Part shown: positions 23,766-33,434 of the stretch, one piece after another | How the letters are laid out: each line of letters opens with the position of its first letter | Numbering within the stretch: the first letter of the stretch is position 1 | DNA from: Hymenobacter persicinus | Lineage (GTDB): Bacteria; Bacteroidota; Bacteroidia; Cytophagales; Hymenobacteraceae | Assembly (NCBI RefSeq): GCF_004167665.1 | Contig: NZ_SEWE01000040.1 | Location: 1-46,009 of the forward strand | Direction: 5' to 3' | Length of the DNA stretch: 46,009 nucleotides | The notes under the pieces: generated by a model | The model's input: only the letters and a program-made list of their open reading frames with translations | Told to the model about the DNA's origin: nothing | Databases searched by the model: none | Position numbers and translations under genes: made by a program

Positions 23766-24635
23766 TTAGTAGCCGCGCGGGGCGGTGCCGGCAGCCCCCT
23801 GCACGCCGATAAAGGCCAGCAGATCTTGGTTGAGGCGGTCTTTTTCGGTGACAAACAGGCCGTGCGGGGCGCCGTCGTACTCGAGGTACTGGGCGTGGGG
23901 CACAAACTGCTTCATGCGGCCGCCGCTGACTTTAAGCGGCACCGTTTCGTCGCTGCTGCCGTGAATGACCAGCGTGGGCACCTGGATGGTTTTCAGGTCT
24001 TGGCGGAAGTCGGTGGCGGCAAAGGCGTACACGTCCTGTTCCGTGGCCCGGGGCGAGGCAATCTGGCACATGGCCTGCATCCAGTCGAGCGTGGCTTGGC
24101 TGACGGGGTGGCTCAGGGTGCCCACACCGAAAAACTGCTTGCCGAACGTGGCCAGGAAGTCGAACCGGTCTTTGCGGATGCCTTCCACCATCTTGTCGAA
24201 GGTGGCTTTGGGCGCCCCGTCGGGGTTGTCGTCGGTTTGCAGCAAAAAGGGCGTCACGGCCGCCACGAAGGCCACGCGCCCCACCCGGGCGCCGCCGTGC
24301 CGGCTCATGTAGCGAGCCACTTCGCCGCCGCCCATCGAGAAGCCCACCAGCGTCACGTCCTGCAAATCCAGCTCGTCGAGCACAGCTTTCAGGTCATCGG
24401 CCAGTGTGTCGTAGTCGTGCCCTTCCCAGGTTTTGGTCGACTGGCCGAAGCCGCGGCGGGTGTAGGCAATGACGCGGTTGCCGTGCTTGGGCAGCTCGGC
24501 CAGCTGGTACTCCCACATTTCGTAGGAGGCGGGCCAGCCGTGAATCAGCACAACGGGGCTGCCCTGGCCCTGGTCGGTGTAGTGGAGGCGAATGTCCTGG
24601 CCATTGGTATCCTGGCCGACTTTAATGTAGCTCAT
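23766..24635 (-). CDS. Alpha/beta hydrolase (chloroperoxidase-like)
   Basis: A 289-residue single-domain alpha/beta hydrolase. The nucleophile elbow GFSMGG has S100; the acid D229 lies in HGSSDETVP and the base H258 in APHGLF; the oxyanion HGWPAS is at 32-37. The sequence resembles cofactor-free haloperoxidases and small esterases; the physiological substrate is unknown. Single gene, divergent from the methyltransferase at 24973. Confidence 0.92.
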   Translation of the reverse strand: MSYIKVGQDTNGQDIRLHYTDQGQGSPVVLIHGWPASYEMWEYQLAELPKHGNRVIAYTRRGFGQSTKTWEGHDYDTLADDLKAVLDELDLQDVTLVGFSMGGGEVARYMSRHGGARVGRVAFVAAVTPFLLQTDDNPDGAPKATFDKMVEGIRKDRFDFLATFGKQFFGVGTLSHPVSQATLDWMQAMCQIASPRATEQDVYAFAATDFRQDLKTIQVPTLVIHGSSDETVPLKVSGGRMKQFVPHAQYLEYDGAPHGLFVTEKDRLNQDLLAFIGVQGAAGTAPRGY

Positions 24636-24972
24636 GGCGAAAGGGAAAGAAGTAGTAGAATTGGTGATTGGTGCGGGTTGCGGCTATTCTTACCCCAGCC
24701 ACCGGGCCCGGGTTGCCCAGGCCGGCTCAGGCGCGGTCTAGCCCGGAGCCGCATGGGCAGACCAACGCCGGAAGCTGGGCGGTGAATCGGGGAGAACGGG
24801 GGATAAACCCGGCGGGGGCACCCCAAATTTTGCACGTTACCATCCGCCAAAGCGTCAGAAGTTGGTTTGCGCCGGGCGGGGCGCAATCAGCAGCCGACGT
24901 CTTATCTTTGCCGTTCCCTCAGCCCCGCGCCGGGCTGCCGGAGCCGGGCTATTACCTGTTTTTTGCGTCGCA
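24636..24972. other. 337-bp divergent intergenic region
   Basis: This spacer separates the alpha/beta hydrolase and methyltransferase genes. I see no coding sequence that I can support. It holds a perfect -7 element for the rightward gene (TATCTTTG, 24903-24910) and, near the hydrolase start, a short run of heptamer-like units (AATTGGT at 24659, GATTGGT at 24666) without a clear complementary arm. Confidence 0.6.
24903..24910 (+). promoter_or_regulatory. -7 element of the methyltransferase-glycosyltransferase pair
   Basis: TATCTTTG matches TAnnTTTG, 63 bp before the ATG at 24973. The nearest TTTG upstream is 33 bp away, too far for a normal -33. Confidence 0.45.
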
Positions 24973-25734
24973 ATGAATCTTGAGTACGAAGAAAAATACC
25001 ACCAGATTGAGGAAAACTACTGGTGGTTTCAGGCCCGGCGCGACATGGTTTTTCGCCTGATTCAGGATTTGAAGCTGCCCAAAACGGCCGCTATTCTGGA
25101 AATTGGCTGCTCCGGTGGGCCGCTGCTCCAGCGCCTGACCCGCACCGGCTACTCCGACCTGACCGGCATTGACGTGAGCGAAACCGGCATTGCCGTGGCC
25201 CAACAGCGCGGTATTGCCAATGTCTCGTGCATGGACGGTGCCCACCTCGACTTTCCCGACGCTTCCTTCGACCTGGTCATTGCCTCCGACGTGCTCGAGC
25301 ACATCCAGGACGAAGCCCAGGCCCTGCGCGAGTGGACCCGGGTGTTGCGTCCGGGCGGGCAGTTGCTGGTGTTCGTGCCGGCGTTTTCGTTTCTGTGGGG
25401 CAAGCACGACGTGGTCAACCAGCACTTCCGCCGCTACACCGCCGCCCAGCTGGCCGCGGGCCTAAGCCGGGCGGGCCTGCGGGTGCAGCGCCGCTCCTAC
25501 TGGAACGTGGGCCTGTTCTTTCCCACGGCGGCCGTGCGCCTGCTCAAGCGGCTACGGCCCGCGCCCGTGGCCACGCCCGAGGAGCCGCTCCAAGACGATT
25601 TCTTTGCCACGCCCCCGCTGCTCAATTCCGTGCTGCGCGGCTTTATCACCGCCGAAAACCGCCTGCTCCGCCTGCTTAATGCCCCCGTTGGCGTGAGCGT
25701 CTTTGCCCTGGCCCGTAAATCACCGGCGGCCTAG
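24973..25734 (+). CDS. Class I SAM-dependent methyltransferase
   Basis: A 253-residue protein. SAM-binding motif I is LEIGCSGGPLL (42-52); motif II is around DVSETGIAVAQ and a post-II acidic DLVIASDVLEHIQD follows. The family resembles Methyltransf_11 enzymes linked to polysaccharide and lipid modification. It is followed 14 bp later by a GT2 glycosyltransferase, so the pair probably modifies a cell-surface glycan or lipid (inference). Substrate not identifiable. Confidence 0.88.
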   Translation: MNLEYEEKYHQIEENYWWFQARRDMVFRLIQDLKLPKTAAILEIGCSGGPLLQRLTRTGYSDLTGIDVSETGIAVAQQRGIANVSCMDGAHLDFPDASFDLVIASDVLEHIQDEAQALREWTRVLRPGGQLLVFVPAFSFLWGKHDVVNQHFRRYTAAQLAAGLSRAGLRVQRRSYWNVGLFFPTAAVRLLKRLRPAPVATPEEPLQDDFFATPPLLNSVLRGFITAENRLLRLLNAPVGVSVFALARKSPAA

Positions 25735-25748
25735 TCCGTCCTTCCCCC

Positions 25749-26726
<978 letters not shown>

Positions 26727-26755
26727 TTTTTTCGGCCGTGGCCACCCTCAACCCG

Positions 26756-26780
26756 CCAGCCTGCCCTCCCGGCAGGCTGG
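26756..26780. repeat. Short GC-rich hairpin after the glycosyltransferase
   Basis: 10-bp perfect stem (26756-26765 with 26771-26780) with a CTCCC loop. No U-tract follows, so it may not be a rho-independent terminator. The rest of the 266-bp gap to S1 holds a -7 element but no other recognised feature. Confidence 0.5.
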
Positions 26781-26875
26781 TGCCGTTTCCGGGTCCTGGG
26801 CCGGCGGCCAGTATGCGGACGAAAAGCCGTGGAATTTGCGCCGCGGCGGGCCTAGTAATCCTGCCCGCAACTCCG

Positions 26876-26883
26876 TATCTTTG
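26876..26883 (+). promoter_or_regulatory. -7 element upstream of ribosomal protein S1
   Basis: TATCTTTG matches TAnnTTTG, 109 bp before the ATG at 26993, implying a leader of about 100 nt. No clear -33 was found. Many bacteria autoregulate S1 through its leader; nothing here proves that. Confidence 0.5.
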
Positions 26884-26992
26884 CCGCCCCGCCAGGGTGG
26901 TGGGGTCTGGGGCTGAGCCTCAGGAACTTACTCATAACGCGTTCCGGTGGTCGGCCCTGAGCCGGACGTGTACAGCAGGGTCAACCAGTATT

Positions 26993-29095
26993 ATGGCAGT
27001 AGAAGTAGTAGACAACTTCGATTGGGACAACATCGGTGCCTCGCAGTTCGGCGGTAACTACACCCCCGAGCAGCGCGCCGAGATGGAGCAGATGTACGGC
27101 GACACGCTGACGACGGTCCAGGAAGAAGAAGTGGTAAAAGGTACCGTGGTAGGTATCACCGACCGCGACGTCATCCTGAACATCGGCTTCAAGTCGGACG
27201 GCCTCGTGCCCCTGTCGGAATTCCGCGACCTGACCGACCTCAAAATCGGTGACCAGGTGGAGGTATTCATCGAAGACCAGGAAGACTCGAACGGTCAGCT
27301 GATCCTGTCGCGCAAGAAGGCGAAGATCAAGCAGGCCTGGAAGTCGATTTACGACGCTCTGGAGAATGACACCATTCTCGAAGGCGTCGTGAAGCGTCGG
27401 ACCAAAGGTGGTCTGATCATGGATCTGGACGGCGTAGAAGCCTTCCTGCCCGGCTCGCAGATTGACGTGAAGCCTATCCGTGACTTCGACATTTACGTCG
27501 GCCGTCGCATGGAAGTGAAAGTGGTGAAAATCAACGCCGCTTTCGACAACGTAGTCGTTTCGCACAAAGTCCTGATCGAGAAAGACCTCGAGAAGCAGCG
27601 TGAGGCTATCCTCAACAACCTGGAGAAAGGCCAGATCCTCGAGGGCGTTATCAAGAACATGACCAACTTCGGTGTGTTCATCGACCTCGGCGGCGTCGAC
27701 GGTCTGCTGCACATCACTGACATCTCGTGGGGCCGTATCGCGCACCCATCGGAAGTGCTGCAGCTGGATCAGAAGCTGAACGTAGTAGTTCTGGACTTCG
27801 ACGAAGCCAAGAAGCGTATCTCCCTGGGCTTGAAGCAGCTGACCCCGCATCCGTGGGATTCGCTGCCCGCCGACATGGGCGTAGGCACCAAGGTGAAAGG
27901 CCGCATTGTGAACGTAGCCGACTACGGCGCATTCATGGAAATCGTGCCAGGCGTCGAAGGCCTGATCCACGTGTCGGAAATGAGCTGGAGCCAGCACCTG
28001 CGCAACCCGCAGGACTTCATCAAGCAGGGCGACGTAGTAGAGGCGCAGATTCTGACCCTCGACCGCGAAGACCGCAAGATGAGCCTGGGCATCAAGCAGC
28101 TCAGCGAAGATCCATGGACCCGTGGCGACTTCGGCACCAAGTACGCCGTGGGCACCAAGCACAACGGTCTGGTGCGTAACCTGACCAACTTCGGCCTGTT
28201 CGTCGAGCTGGAAGAAGGCGTAGACGGCCTCGTGCACGTTTCGGACCTGTCGTGGACCAAGAAGATCAAGCACCCTTCCGAAATGGTGAAGGTGGGCGAC
28301 CGTCTGGACGTGGTAGTACTGGAACTGGACGTAACCAACCGTCGTCTGGCCCTGGGCCACAAGCAGCTGGAAGAAAACCCCTGGGATACGTTCCAGACGG
28401 TATTCACCCCCGGCTCGGTGCACAAGGCTACCATCACGGAGAAAAACGACCGGGGCGCTGTTCTCGAGCTGCCGTACGGCATCGAGGGCTTCGCGTATCC
28501 CAAGTCGCTCGTGAAAGAGGACGGCTCGAACGCCGAGAACGGCGAGCAGCTGGACTTCCGCGTAGTGGAGTTCTCGAAGGATGACCGTCGCATCGTGCTG
28601 TCGCACACTGCCGTGTTCAACCAGCAGCAGGAAGAAGAAAGCCGCGCTTCGAAGTTCACTAAGAAGAAGCCTGCCGGTGGCGCTGCTGCCCAAGGCGAAG
28701 GCAAGCTGAGCGACCTCAAGAAGCCCGCCGCGGCTGAGAAGTCGACCCTCGGCGACCTGGACGCTCTGTCGGCTCTGCGCGACAAGATGATGGGCACCGA
28801 GCGTCAGGCTGGCGAGCAGAAGCTGGCCGCCGCTCCGAAAGCTGAGAAAGCTGCTCCGGCCGCCGACGAAGCTGCTGAGGCTCCCGCCGAAGGTGGTATC
28901 CTGGCTGCCGTAACCGGTGCCGCTGCCGCCGCCTTCGACAAGGCCAAGGAAGTTGCCGGCGACGCCATCGACGCTGCTACCCACTCCGCCGCTTTCGAGA
29001 AAGCCAAGGAAGTAGCTGGCGACGTAGTTGACAAAGCCAAAGACCTGATTGCCGGCGACGAAGCCGCTGACAAGAAGGACGAGGAGAAAGCCTAG
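26993..29095 (+). CDS. rpsA: 30S ribosomal protein S1
   Basis: A 700-residue S1 that helps mRNA bind the ribosome. Six S1 (OB-fold) domains lie at about 46-108, 126-194, 212-281, 297-369, 384-457 and 471-540; the third to fifth carry the full motif (e.g. NFGVFIDLGGVDGLLHITD). A 160-residue Ala/Lys/Asp-rich tail follows. It contains a near-perfect duplication (AFDKAKEVAGD at 647-657, AFEKAKEVAGD at 667-677) that looks like LEA-type amphipathic helix. Codon choice differs from its neighbours (more GTA, CGT, GCT), as expected for a highly expressed gene. The ATG at 26993 begins the S1 sequence; the open frame upstream is non-coding. Confidence 0.96.
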   Translation: MAVEVVDNFDWDNIGASQFGGNYTPEQRAEMEQMYGDTLTTVQEEEVVKGTVVGITDRDVILNIGFKSDGLVPLSEFRDLTDLKIGDQVEVFIEDQEDSNGQLILSRKKAKIKQAWKSIYDALENDTILEGVVKRRTKGGLIMDLDGVEAFLPGSQIDVKPIRDFDIYVGRRMEVKVVKINAAFDNVVVSHKVLIEKDLEKQREAILNNLEKGQILEGVIKNMTNFGVFIDLGGVDGLLHITDISWGRIAHPSEVLQLDQKLNVVVLDFDEAKKRISLGLKQLTPHPWDSLPADMGVGTKVKGRIVNVADYGAFMEIVPGVEGLIHVSEMSWSQHLRNPQDFIKQGDVVEAQILTLDREDRKMSLGIKQLSEDPWTRGDFGTKYAVGTKHNGLVRNLTNFGLFVELEEGVDGLVHVSDLSWTKKIKHPSEMVKVGDRLDVVVLELDVTNRRLALGHKQLEENPWDTFQTVFTPGSVHKATITEKNDRGAVLELPYGIEGFAYPKSLVKEDGSNAENGEQLDFRVVEFSKDDRRIVLSHTAVFNQQQEEESRASKFTKKKPAGGAAAQGEGKLSDLKKPAAAEKSTLGDLDALSALRDKMMGTERQAGEQKLAAAPKAEKAAPAADEAAEAPAEGGILAAVTGAAAAAFDKAKEVAGDAIDAATHSAAFEKAKEVAGDVVDKAKDLIAGDEAADKKDEEKA

Positions 29096-29119
29096 TGCTT
29101 TTAACCTTTGCGTAAGAGA

Positions 29120-29150
29120 AAGGCCCCGGCGCAAGTCGGGGCCTTTTTTT
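29120..29150 (+). terminator. Terminator of rpsA
   Basis: 9-bp perfect stem (29120-29128, AAGGCCCCG, with 29137-29145), an 8-nt loop and a run of seven T. It is 25 bp after the S1 stop. Confidence 0.9.
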
Positions 29151-29253
29151 GCGCAGTAGTAATCCGCGCGGGCCCCGAGCTCCCGGTCCGGTAATTTCTT
29201 TGTTCAGATGCCCAACGCGTTACCGGCCCAGCCGGCGAAAAACCAGCAGCCGG

Positions 29254-29285
29254 TTTGGTAAAAGCAATTCCGTGGCGTAGCTTTG
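29254..29285 (+). promoter_or_regulatory. Consensus promoter of tRNA-Cys
   Basis: TTTG (29254-29257), a 20-bp spacer, TAGCTTTG (29278-29285): an exact fit to the Bacteroidota promoter. Transcription should start around 29291, 12 bases before the mature tRNA. Confidence 0.8.
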
Positions 29286-29302
29286 CATCCCAAACCAAGC
29301 CC

Positions 29303-29373
29303 GGTGACGTGACCGAGTGGCTAGGTAGAGGTCTGCAAAACCTCCTACAGCGGTTCGAATCCGCTCGTCACCT
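29303..29373 (+). tRNA. tRNA-Cys (GCA)
   Basis: The 71-nt sequence folds as a cloverleaf: acceptor GGTGACG with CGTCACC, anticodon stem GAGGT/ACCTC with loop CTGCAAA (anticodon GCA at 29335-29337), T-arm GGTTCGAATCC and discriminator T73, typical of tRNA-Cys. The 3' CCA is not encoded. A short T-run follows directly. Confidence 0.97.
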
Positions 29374-29408
29374 CTTTTTTAGTTCCTGTTTTCTATTTTG
29401 CCCTGTTG

Positions 29409-29438
29409 CCCGGTCGATTAGCCCCGACCGGGTTTTTT
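29409..29438 (+). terminator. Terminator after tRNA-Cys
   Basis: 8-bp perfect stem (29409-29416 with 29425-29432, CCCGGTCG core), an 8-nt loop and a run of six T. It separates the tRNA unit from cphA. Confidence 0.88.
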
Positions 29439-29614
29439 GCGTTTAGGCCCCACGGGTTGGCTAAGCCAATTCCCAGACCGTGACAGGGTTAGCAAAAGCC
29501 CGAAAAAACGGCTCCGCGGCGGGTTTCTGAATCATTATCCCTACATTTCAATTCCGCGTACAACCGCTTCGGCGCAGAGCTGCGCACCAGTCGACCTCCA
29601 CCCCAAAACCCAGT

Positions 29615-32254
29615 ATGAAGATTATTGACCTCCGCACGATGCGCGGGCCCAGCTATTGGTCCGTGAAGCACTTTAAGCTTATTGTCATGAAGGTGGACCT
29701 CGGGGATTATGCCGACAAGTGGTCCAATGCCGTGCCCGGCCTCGCGGGCCGTCTTACCAAGCTGCTGCCCGGTCTGGGCAAGCCTGAGGAAGCCAACTCC
29801 GGCTACATTTCCAACAAGCAGTCGGTGAAGCACCCACCCCTGACGCTGGAGCAGCTCACCGACGGGGAGCCGCTGGGCCACGTGATTCAGCACGTGGCGC
29901 TCGAATTGCAGCGCTTGGCGGGCATGCCCGTGTACTGGGGCAAGTCGTACCCGGCCCGGGAAGTAGGAGTGGAGTTCGTCGTGTTTGCCTACCAGGAGGA
30001 GCGCGCCGGCCGCGTGGCCGCCGAGGCCGCCGTCGAAATTGTGGAGGCGCTCTGCAAGAAGGAGAAAGTCGACATCAAGCCCATTGTGGCCGAGCTGCAC
30101 GAAATCCGGGAAGACGAGTTTTTCGGGCCCAGCACCTGGAGCATTGTGGCCGAGGCCGCCTCGCGCAACATTCCCTACATCCAGCTCAAGAATACCAGCA
30201 TCATTCAGCTGGGCTACGGCGTGAACCAGAAGCGCATCTGGGCCACCACCACCTCGCAGACCTCGCACGCGGGGGTGGAAATTGCCGGCAATAAAAACCG
30301 CACCAAGGCCATGCTCAAGGATGCCGGTGTGCCCGTGCCCAACGGCACCACGGTGTACTCGGAAGACGGCCTGCGCGATGCCATTGAGGAGCTGGGCTTC
30401 CCCATCGTGACCAAGCCCCTCGACGGCAACCACGGCAAGGGCGCCACCATCCGCATTATGAACTGGAAAGAAGCCGTGGCGGGCCTGAAAGCGGCGCAGG
30501 TGTATTCCCGCGCCGTCATTGTGGAGCAGTTTATCGAAGGCCACGATTTCCGCCTGCTGGTGGTCAACGGCAAGCTGGTGGCTGCCGCCAAGCGTACCCC
30601 GGCCGCCGTCACCGGCGACGGCAAGAGCACCATTCAGCAGCTCATCGACGAAGTCAACAAGGACCCGCGCCGCGGCATCGGCCACGAAAAGGTGCTCACC
30701 AGTATCAAGGCCGACAAGCACACGCTCGACATCCTGAAAGGGGCGGGCATGAACCTGAAGACGGTACTGCCCGAGGGCGAAACGGTGTATCTGAAAAGCA
30801 CGGCCAACATCAGCACCGGCGGCACCGCCACCGACGTTACCGACCAGCTGCACCCCTACAACGTGCTGCTCGCCGAGCGGGTCGGGGGCATCATCGGGCT
30901 CGACATCTGCGGCATCGACCTGCTCACCAACGACATTGCCGTGCCCCTGAATGAGTCGCGCGGGGCCGTGATTGAAGTAAACGCGGCCCCCGGCTTCCGG
31001 ATGCACATTTCGCCCACCGTGGGGCTGGCCCGCAACGTGGCCGCCCCGGTCGTGGACATGCTGTTTCCGCCCGGCGCCACGGCCCGCATTCCGATTATTG
31101 CCATTACCGGCACCAACGGTAAAACCACCACCACCCGCCTGATTGCGCACATGGTGGCCAGCAAAGGCTATAAGGTCGGCTTCACCACCACCGACGGCAT
31201 CTACATTCAGGGCAAGCAGCTCCAGAAAGGCGACTGCACGGGCGGCCAGAGCGCGGAGTTCGTGCTCAAGGACCCAACGGTGAACTTCGCGGTGCTCGAA
31301 ACGGCCCGTGGGGGCATGCTGCGCTCCGGCCTGGGTTTCCACACCTGCGACATTGCCGTGGTGACCAACGTGGCCGCCGACCACCTGGGTTTGCGCGACA
31401 TCCACACCGTGGAGGAAATGGCGGCCGTGAAAGGCGTGCTGCCCCGCACGGTGCGCAAAAACGGCTGGGCCGTACTCAACGCCGACGATGACCTAGTGTA
31501 CGCCATGGCCAAGGGCCTGCAGTGCCGGGTGGCGCTGTTCAGCATGGACGAAAACAACCCCCGCATCCTCGACCACGTGGAGGCCGGGGGCGTGGCTGCC
31601 GTGTACGAGGAAGGCTACGTGACCATCTACCGCAACAGCTACAAGCTGCGCATCGACCGGGCCGTGGAGTTCCCGATTACCTTCGGGGGACGGGCCGGCT
31701 TCAACATCGAAAACAGTCTGGCGGCGGCGCTGGCGGGATATCTGGCCGGCTTCGAGCGCGACGACATCAAGACGGCCCTGCGCACGTTCATTCCCTCGGC
31801 CACCAAAACGCCGGGCCGGATGAACATCTACAAGTTTCCGGAGTTCGAGGTCATCGTCGACTACGCCCACAATACGGCCGGCATTCAGAAGTTTGCCGAG
31901 TTTTTGAACGCCACGCCCGCTACCCATAAGGTCGGCATCGTGTCGGGCCTGGGCGACCGGCGCGACGAGGACACGTTGGGCTTCTCCCGTGTGGCCGGGC
32001 AGATTTTCGACGAAGTGGTGCTGCGCCAGGACCGGGACCTGCGCGGCAAGACGGCCGAGGAAATCAAGGCCCTGATGGAAAAAGGCCTGCGCCTCGACAA
32101 GCCCGACCTGCCCATCACCTACATCGAAAACGAGCCTGATTCGATTGACCACGTGCTCAAAACGGCCAAACCCGGCTCGGTGGTGGTCATTTTCACCGAG
32201 AACATCACGGCCACCCACAAAAAGCTCGACGAGTTTGAGGCTTCCCTGAAGTAA
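29615..32254 (+). CDS. cphA: Cyanophycin synthetase
   Basis: An 879-residue CphA that makes multi-L-arginyl-poly-L-aspartate, a nitrogen and carbon store, in two ATP-dependent steps. Order of domains: N-terminal domain (~1-160), ATP-grasp (~220-480; KNRTKAMLKDAGVPVP, KPLDGNHGKG, EVNAAPGFRMH) that adds Asp, then a Mur-ligase-like domain (from ~490) with P-loop GTNGKTTTT at 499-507 that adds Arg. All three are complete, so it is a CphA1-type enzyme. Cyanophycinase or isoaspartyl dipeptidase genes, which often sit beside cphA, are not in this window. It is a single-gene unit bounded by terminators. Confidence 0.95.
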   Translation: MKIIDLRTMRGPSYWSVKHFKLIVMKVDLGDYADKWSNAVPGLAGRLTKLLPGLGKPEEANSGYISNKQSVKHPPLTLEQLTDGEPLGHVIQHVALELQRLAGMPVYWGKSYPAREVGVEFVVFAYQEERAGRVAAEAAVEIVEALCKKEKVDIKPIVAELHEIREDEFFGPSTWSIVAEAASRNIPYIQLKNTSIIQLGYGVNQKRIWATTTSQTSHAGVEIAGNKNRTKAMLKDAGVPVPNGTTVYSEDGLRDAIEELGFPIVTKPLDGNHGKGATIRIMNWKEAVAGLKAAQVYSRAVIVEQFIEGHDFRLLVVNGKLVAAAKRTPAAVTGDGKSTIQQLIDEVNKDPRRGIGHEKVLTSIKADKHTLDILKGAGMNLKTVLPEGETVYLKSTANISTGGTATDVTDQLHPYNVLLAERVGGIIGLDICGIDLLTNDIAVPLNESRGAVIEVNAAPGFRMHISPTVGLARNVAAPVVDMLFPPGATARIPIIAITGTNGKTTTTRLIAHMVASKGYKVGFTTTDGIYIQGKQLQKGDCTGGQSAEFVLKDPTVNFAVLETARGGMLRSGLGFHTCDIAVVTNVAADHLGLRDIHTVEEMAAVKGVLPRTVRKNGWAVLNADDDLVYAMAKGLQCRVALFSMDENNPRILDHVEAGGVAAVYEEGYVTIYRNSYKLRIDRAVEFPITFGGRAGFNIENSLAAALAGYLAGFERDDIKTALRTFIPSATKTPGRMNIYKFPEFEVIVDYAHNTAGIQKFAEFLNATPATHKVGIVSGLGDRRDEDTLGFSRVAGQIFDEVVLRQDRDLRGKTAEEIKALMEKGLRLDKPDLPITYIENEPDSIDHVLKTAKPGSVVVIFTENITATHKKLDEFEASLK

Positions 32255-32376
32255 GATTCAGTGCTTAGCTCTCAGCACAGAAAAGGCCCCGGCTGTTGTA
32301 GCCGGGGCCTTTTCTGTTTATCGGATGCGGGGAAAACAAGGGCTCTAACGTCTGAGCCCCTAGTTTCTAACTCCTT
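32255..32376. repeat. Heptad hairpin element 5 (between cphA and the coiled-coil gene)
   Basis: The left arm begins at the base after the cphA stop (GATTCAG at 32255, TGCTTAG at 32262, then a third unit). The right arm is five units with a CTA/CTGA core (GCTCTAA at 32342 to ACTCCTT at 32370) and overlaps the stop of the opposing gene. A strong terminator (32281-32313) is nested between the arms. Confidence 0.6.
32281..32313. terminator. Bidirectional terminator after cphA
   Basis: 14-bp perfect stem (32281-32294 with 32300-32313, AAAAGGCCCCGGCT core) and a GTTGT loop lie between convergent genes. Nested inside the heptad element. Confidence 0.9.
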
Positions 32377-33322
32377 ACTTCAGCGTGAAGGTCGTTTTGC
32401 CAATCATCACGCCGCCTTCGTAGAGCTCCACGGTGTGCAGGCCGGTTTTGTAGGGGGCACCCTTGGCGTAGAGAAACTGCACGGGCTGGCGGGTGTTGTC
32501 GTAGACGATATCCTGCTTGGCCGTGTAGAAGGCCTCGGAGCCGTCAATCATGAACGTGCCGCCGCCGGTGCTCAGGTTATAGAGGGCCGCGCCGTCGGGC
32601 TCAATCAGGCGCATCATGATCTGCTTGGTTTCTTTCGGCGACACGTCGTTGCGGGCCAGATTGAAGGTGACTTTCACCTTTTCCACGCGCTTAGCCTTGA
32701 ACTCGTTGTCTTCGTCGTCTTTCTCCTTGTTGCGGGCGTTGATGACGCCCACGCGGATATTTTCCGCCTGCAGGCGCGAAGCAATGGTGACTTTCTCGGC
32801 CAGCTCCTGGTTGGAGCGCACCACCGTCGAAATTGTGTCGGTGAGGCGGTTCTGGCGCTCTTTCAGCGTGGTGGTTTCGGTGTAGAGAGCTTCATTGTCC
32901 TGCTTAAGCTGGGCAATTTCCTCATCCTTCTTGCGGAGCTGATTTTCGAAGTTGGCGGCCCGCTGCTTGAAGCGGCGCTGCTCGGCGATGGAGAAGCTGC
33001 CCGCCTTGAAGGAGCGCAGCTTCAGCAGGTCGGCGTTGATGGAGGCAATCTTGGCTTCGAGCGAATCGTTGGCCAACCCCATGCCCTGGACTTCCTGGCT
33101 CTGGCGCTCAAAATCAGCCTTGAGGGCCTCATACTGCTTGATTTGCTCCTCCAGCTTGGTGTCTTTCACCTTGATATCGGCCGTGAGCTGCTCATTTTGC
33201 TTGCCTTTCTGCTGGTTCATGTAGAACAGCACGCCATTGATGCCGAGCAAAACCAGAATCAGGGCCACAATCAGCAGCACGCGGTTGTTGTTCTTGGGCT
33301 CGGGGTTTTGATCTTGTTCCAT
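32375..33322 (-). CDS. Single-pass membrane coiled-coil protein, unknown function
   Basis: A 315-residue protein: an Asn/Pro-rich cytosolic start, one helix (~14-34, VLLIVALILVLLGINGVLFY), a long coiled coil (~40-200, full of Glu, Lys, Gln, Leu heptads) and a C-terminal beta-rich domain (~215-315, VEKVKVTFNLARNDVSP onwards). I recognise it as a type conserved across Cytophagales without known function. The layout suggests a periplasm-facing structural or adaptor protein anchored in the inner membrane. It is convergent with cphA and divergent from the TPMT-like gene, with a good promoter of its own. Confidence 0.8.
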   Translation of the reverse strand: MEQDQNPEPKNNNRVLLIVALILVLLGINGVLFYMNQQKGKQNEQLTADIKVKDTKLEEQIKQYEALKADFERQSQEVQGMGLANDSLEAKIASINADLLKLRSFKAGSFSIAEQRRFKQRAANFENQLRKKDEEIAQLKQDNEALYTETTTLKERQNRLTDTISTVVRSNQELAEKVTIASRLQAENIRVGVINARNKEKDDEDNEFKAKRVEKVKVTFNLARNDVSPKETKQIMMRLIEPDGAALYNLSTGGGTFMIDGSEAFYTAKQDIVYDNTRQPVQFLYAKGAPYKTGLHTVELYEGGVMIGKTTFTLK

Positions 33323-33368
33323 TGCGGGAGGGGTTTTGAATGAAGCCGGAACAATCCGGAGGGTGAGT

Positions 33369-33376
33369 TACCTTTG
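33369..33376 (+). promoter_or_regulatory. -7 element of the TPMT-like/kdsA unit
   Basis: TACCTTTG fits the consensus, 59 bp before the ATG at 33435. It sits 2 bp from the -7 of the opposing promoter, so the two promoters interlock. Confidence 0.5.
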
Positions 33377-33378
33377 GG

Positions 33379-33408
33379 CAAAAATAAAGGGATTGCCTGC
33401 CCAGGCAA
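33379..33408 (-). promoter_or_regulatory. Promoter of the coiled-coil membrane protein gene
   Basis: On the minus strand TTG (33408-33406), a 19-bp spacer and TATTTTTG (33386-33379): a very good match to the Bacteroidota promoter. It drives the leftward gene starting at 33322. Confidence 0.65.
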
Positions 33409-33434
33409 GTTTAAGCCTTAAATACTACATCTGC

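Noticed and set aside
24659..24686. Heptamer run near the alpha/beta hydrolase start (AATTGGT, GATTGGT)
   Set aside because: Single arm only, and at a start codon rather than a stop; kept as a note, not a member.
26981..29134. 717-residue open frame antisense to ribosomal protein S1
   Set aside because: Mirrors the periodic S1 domains of the real gene; a shadow, not a gene.
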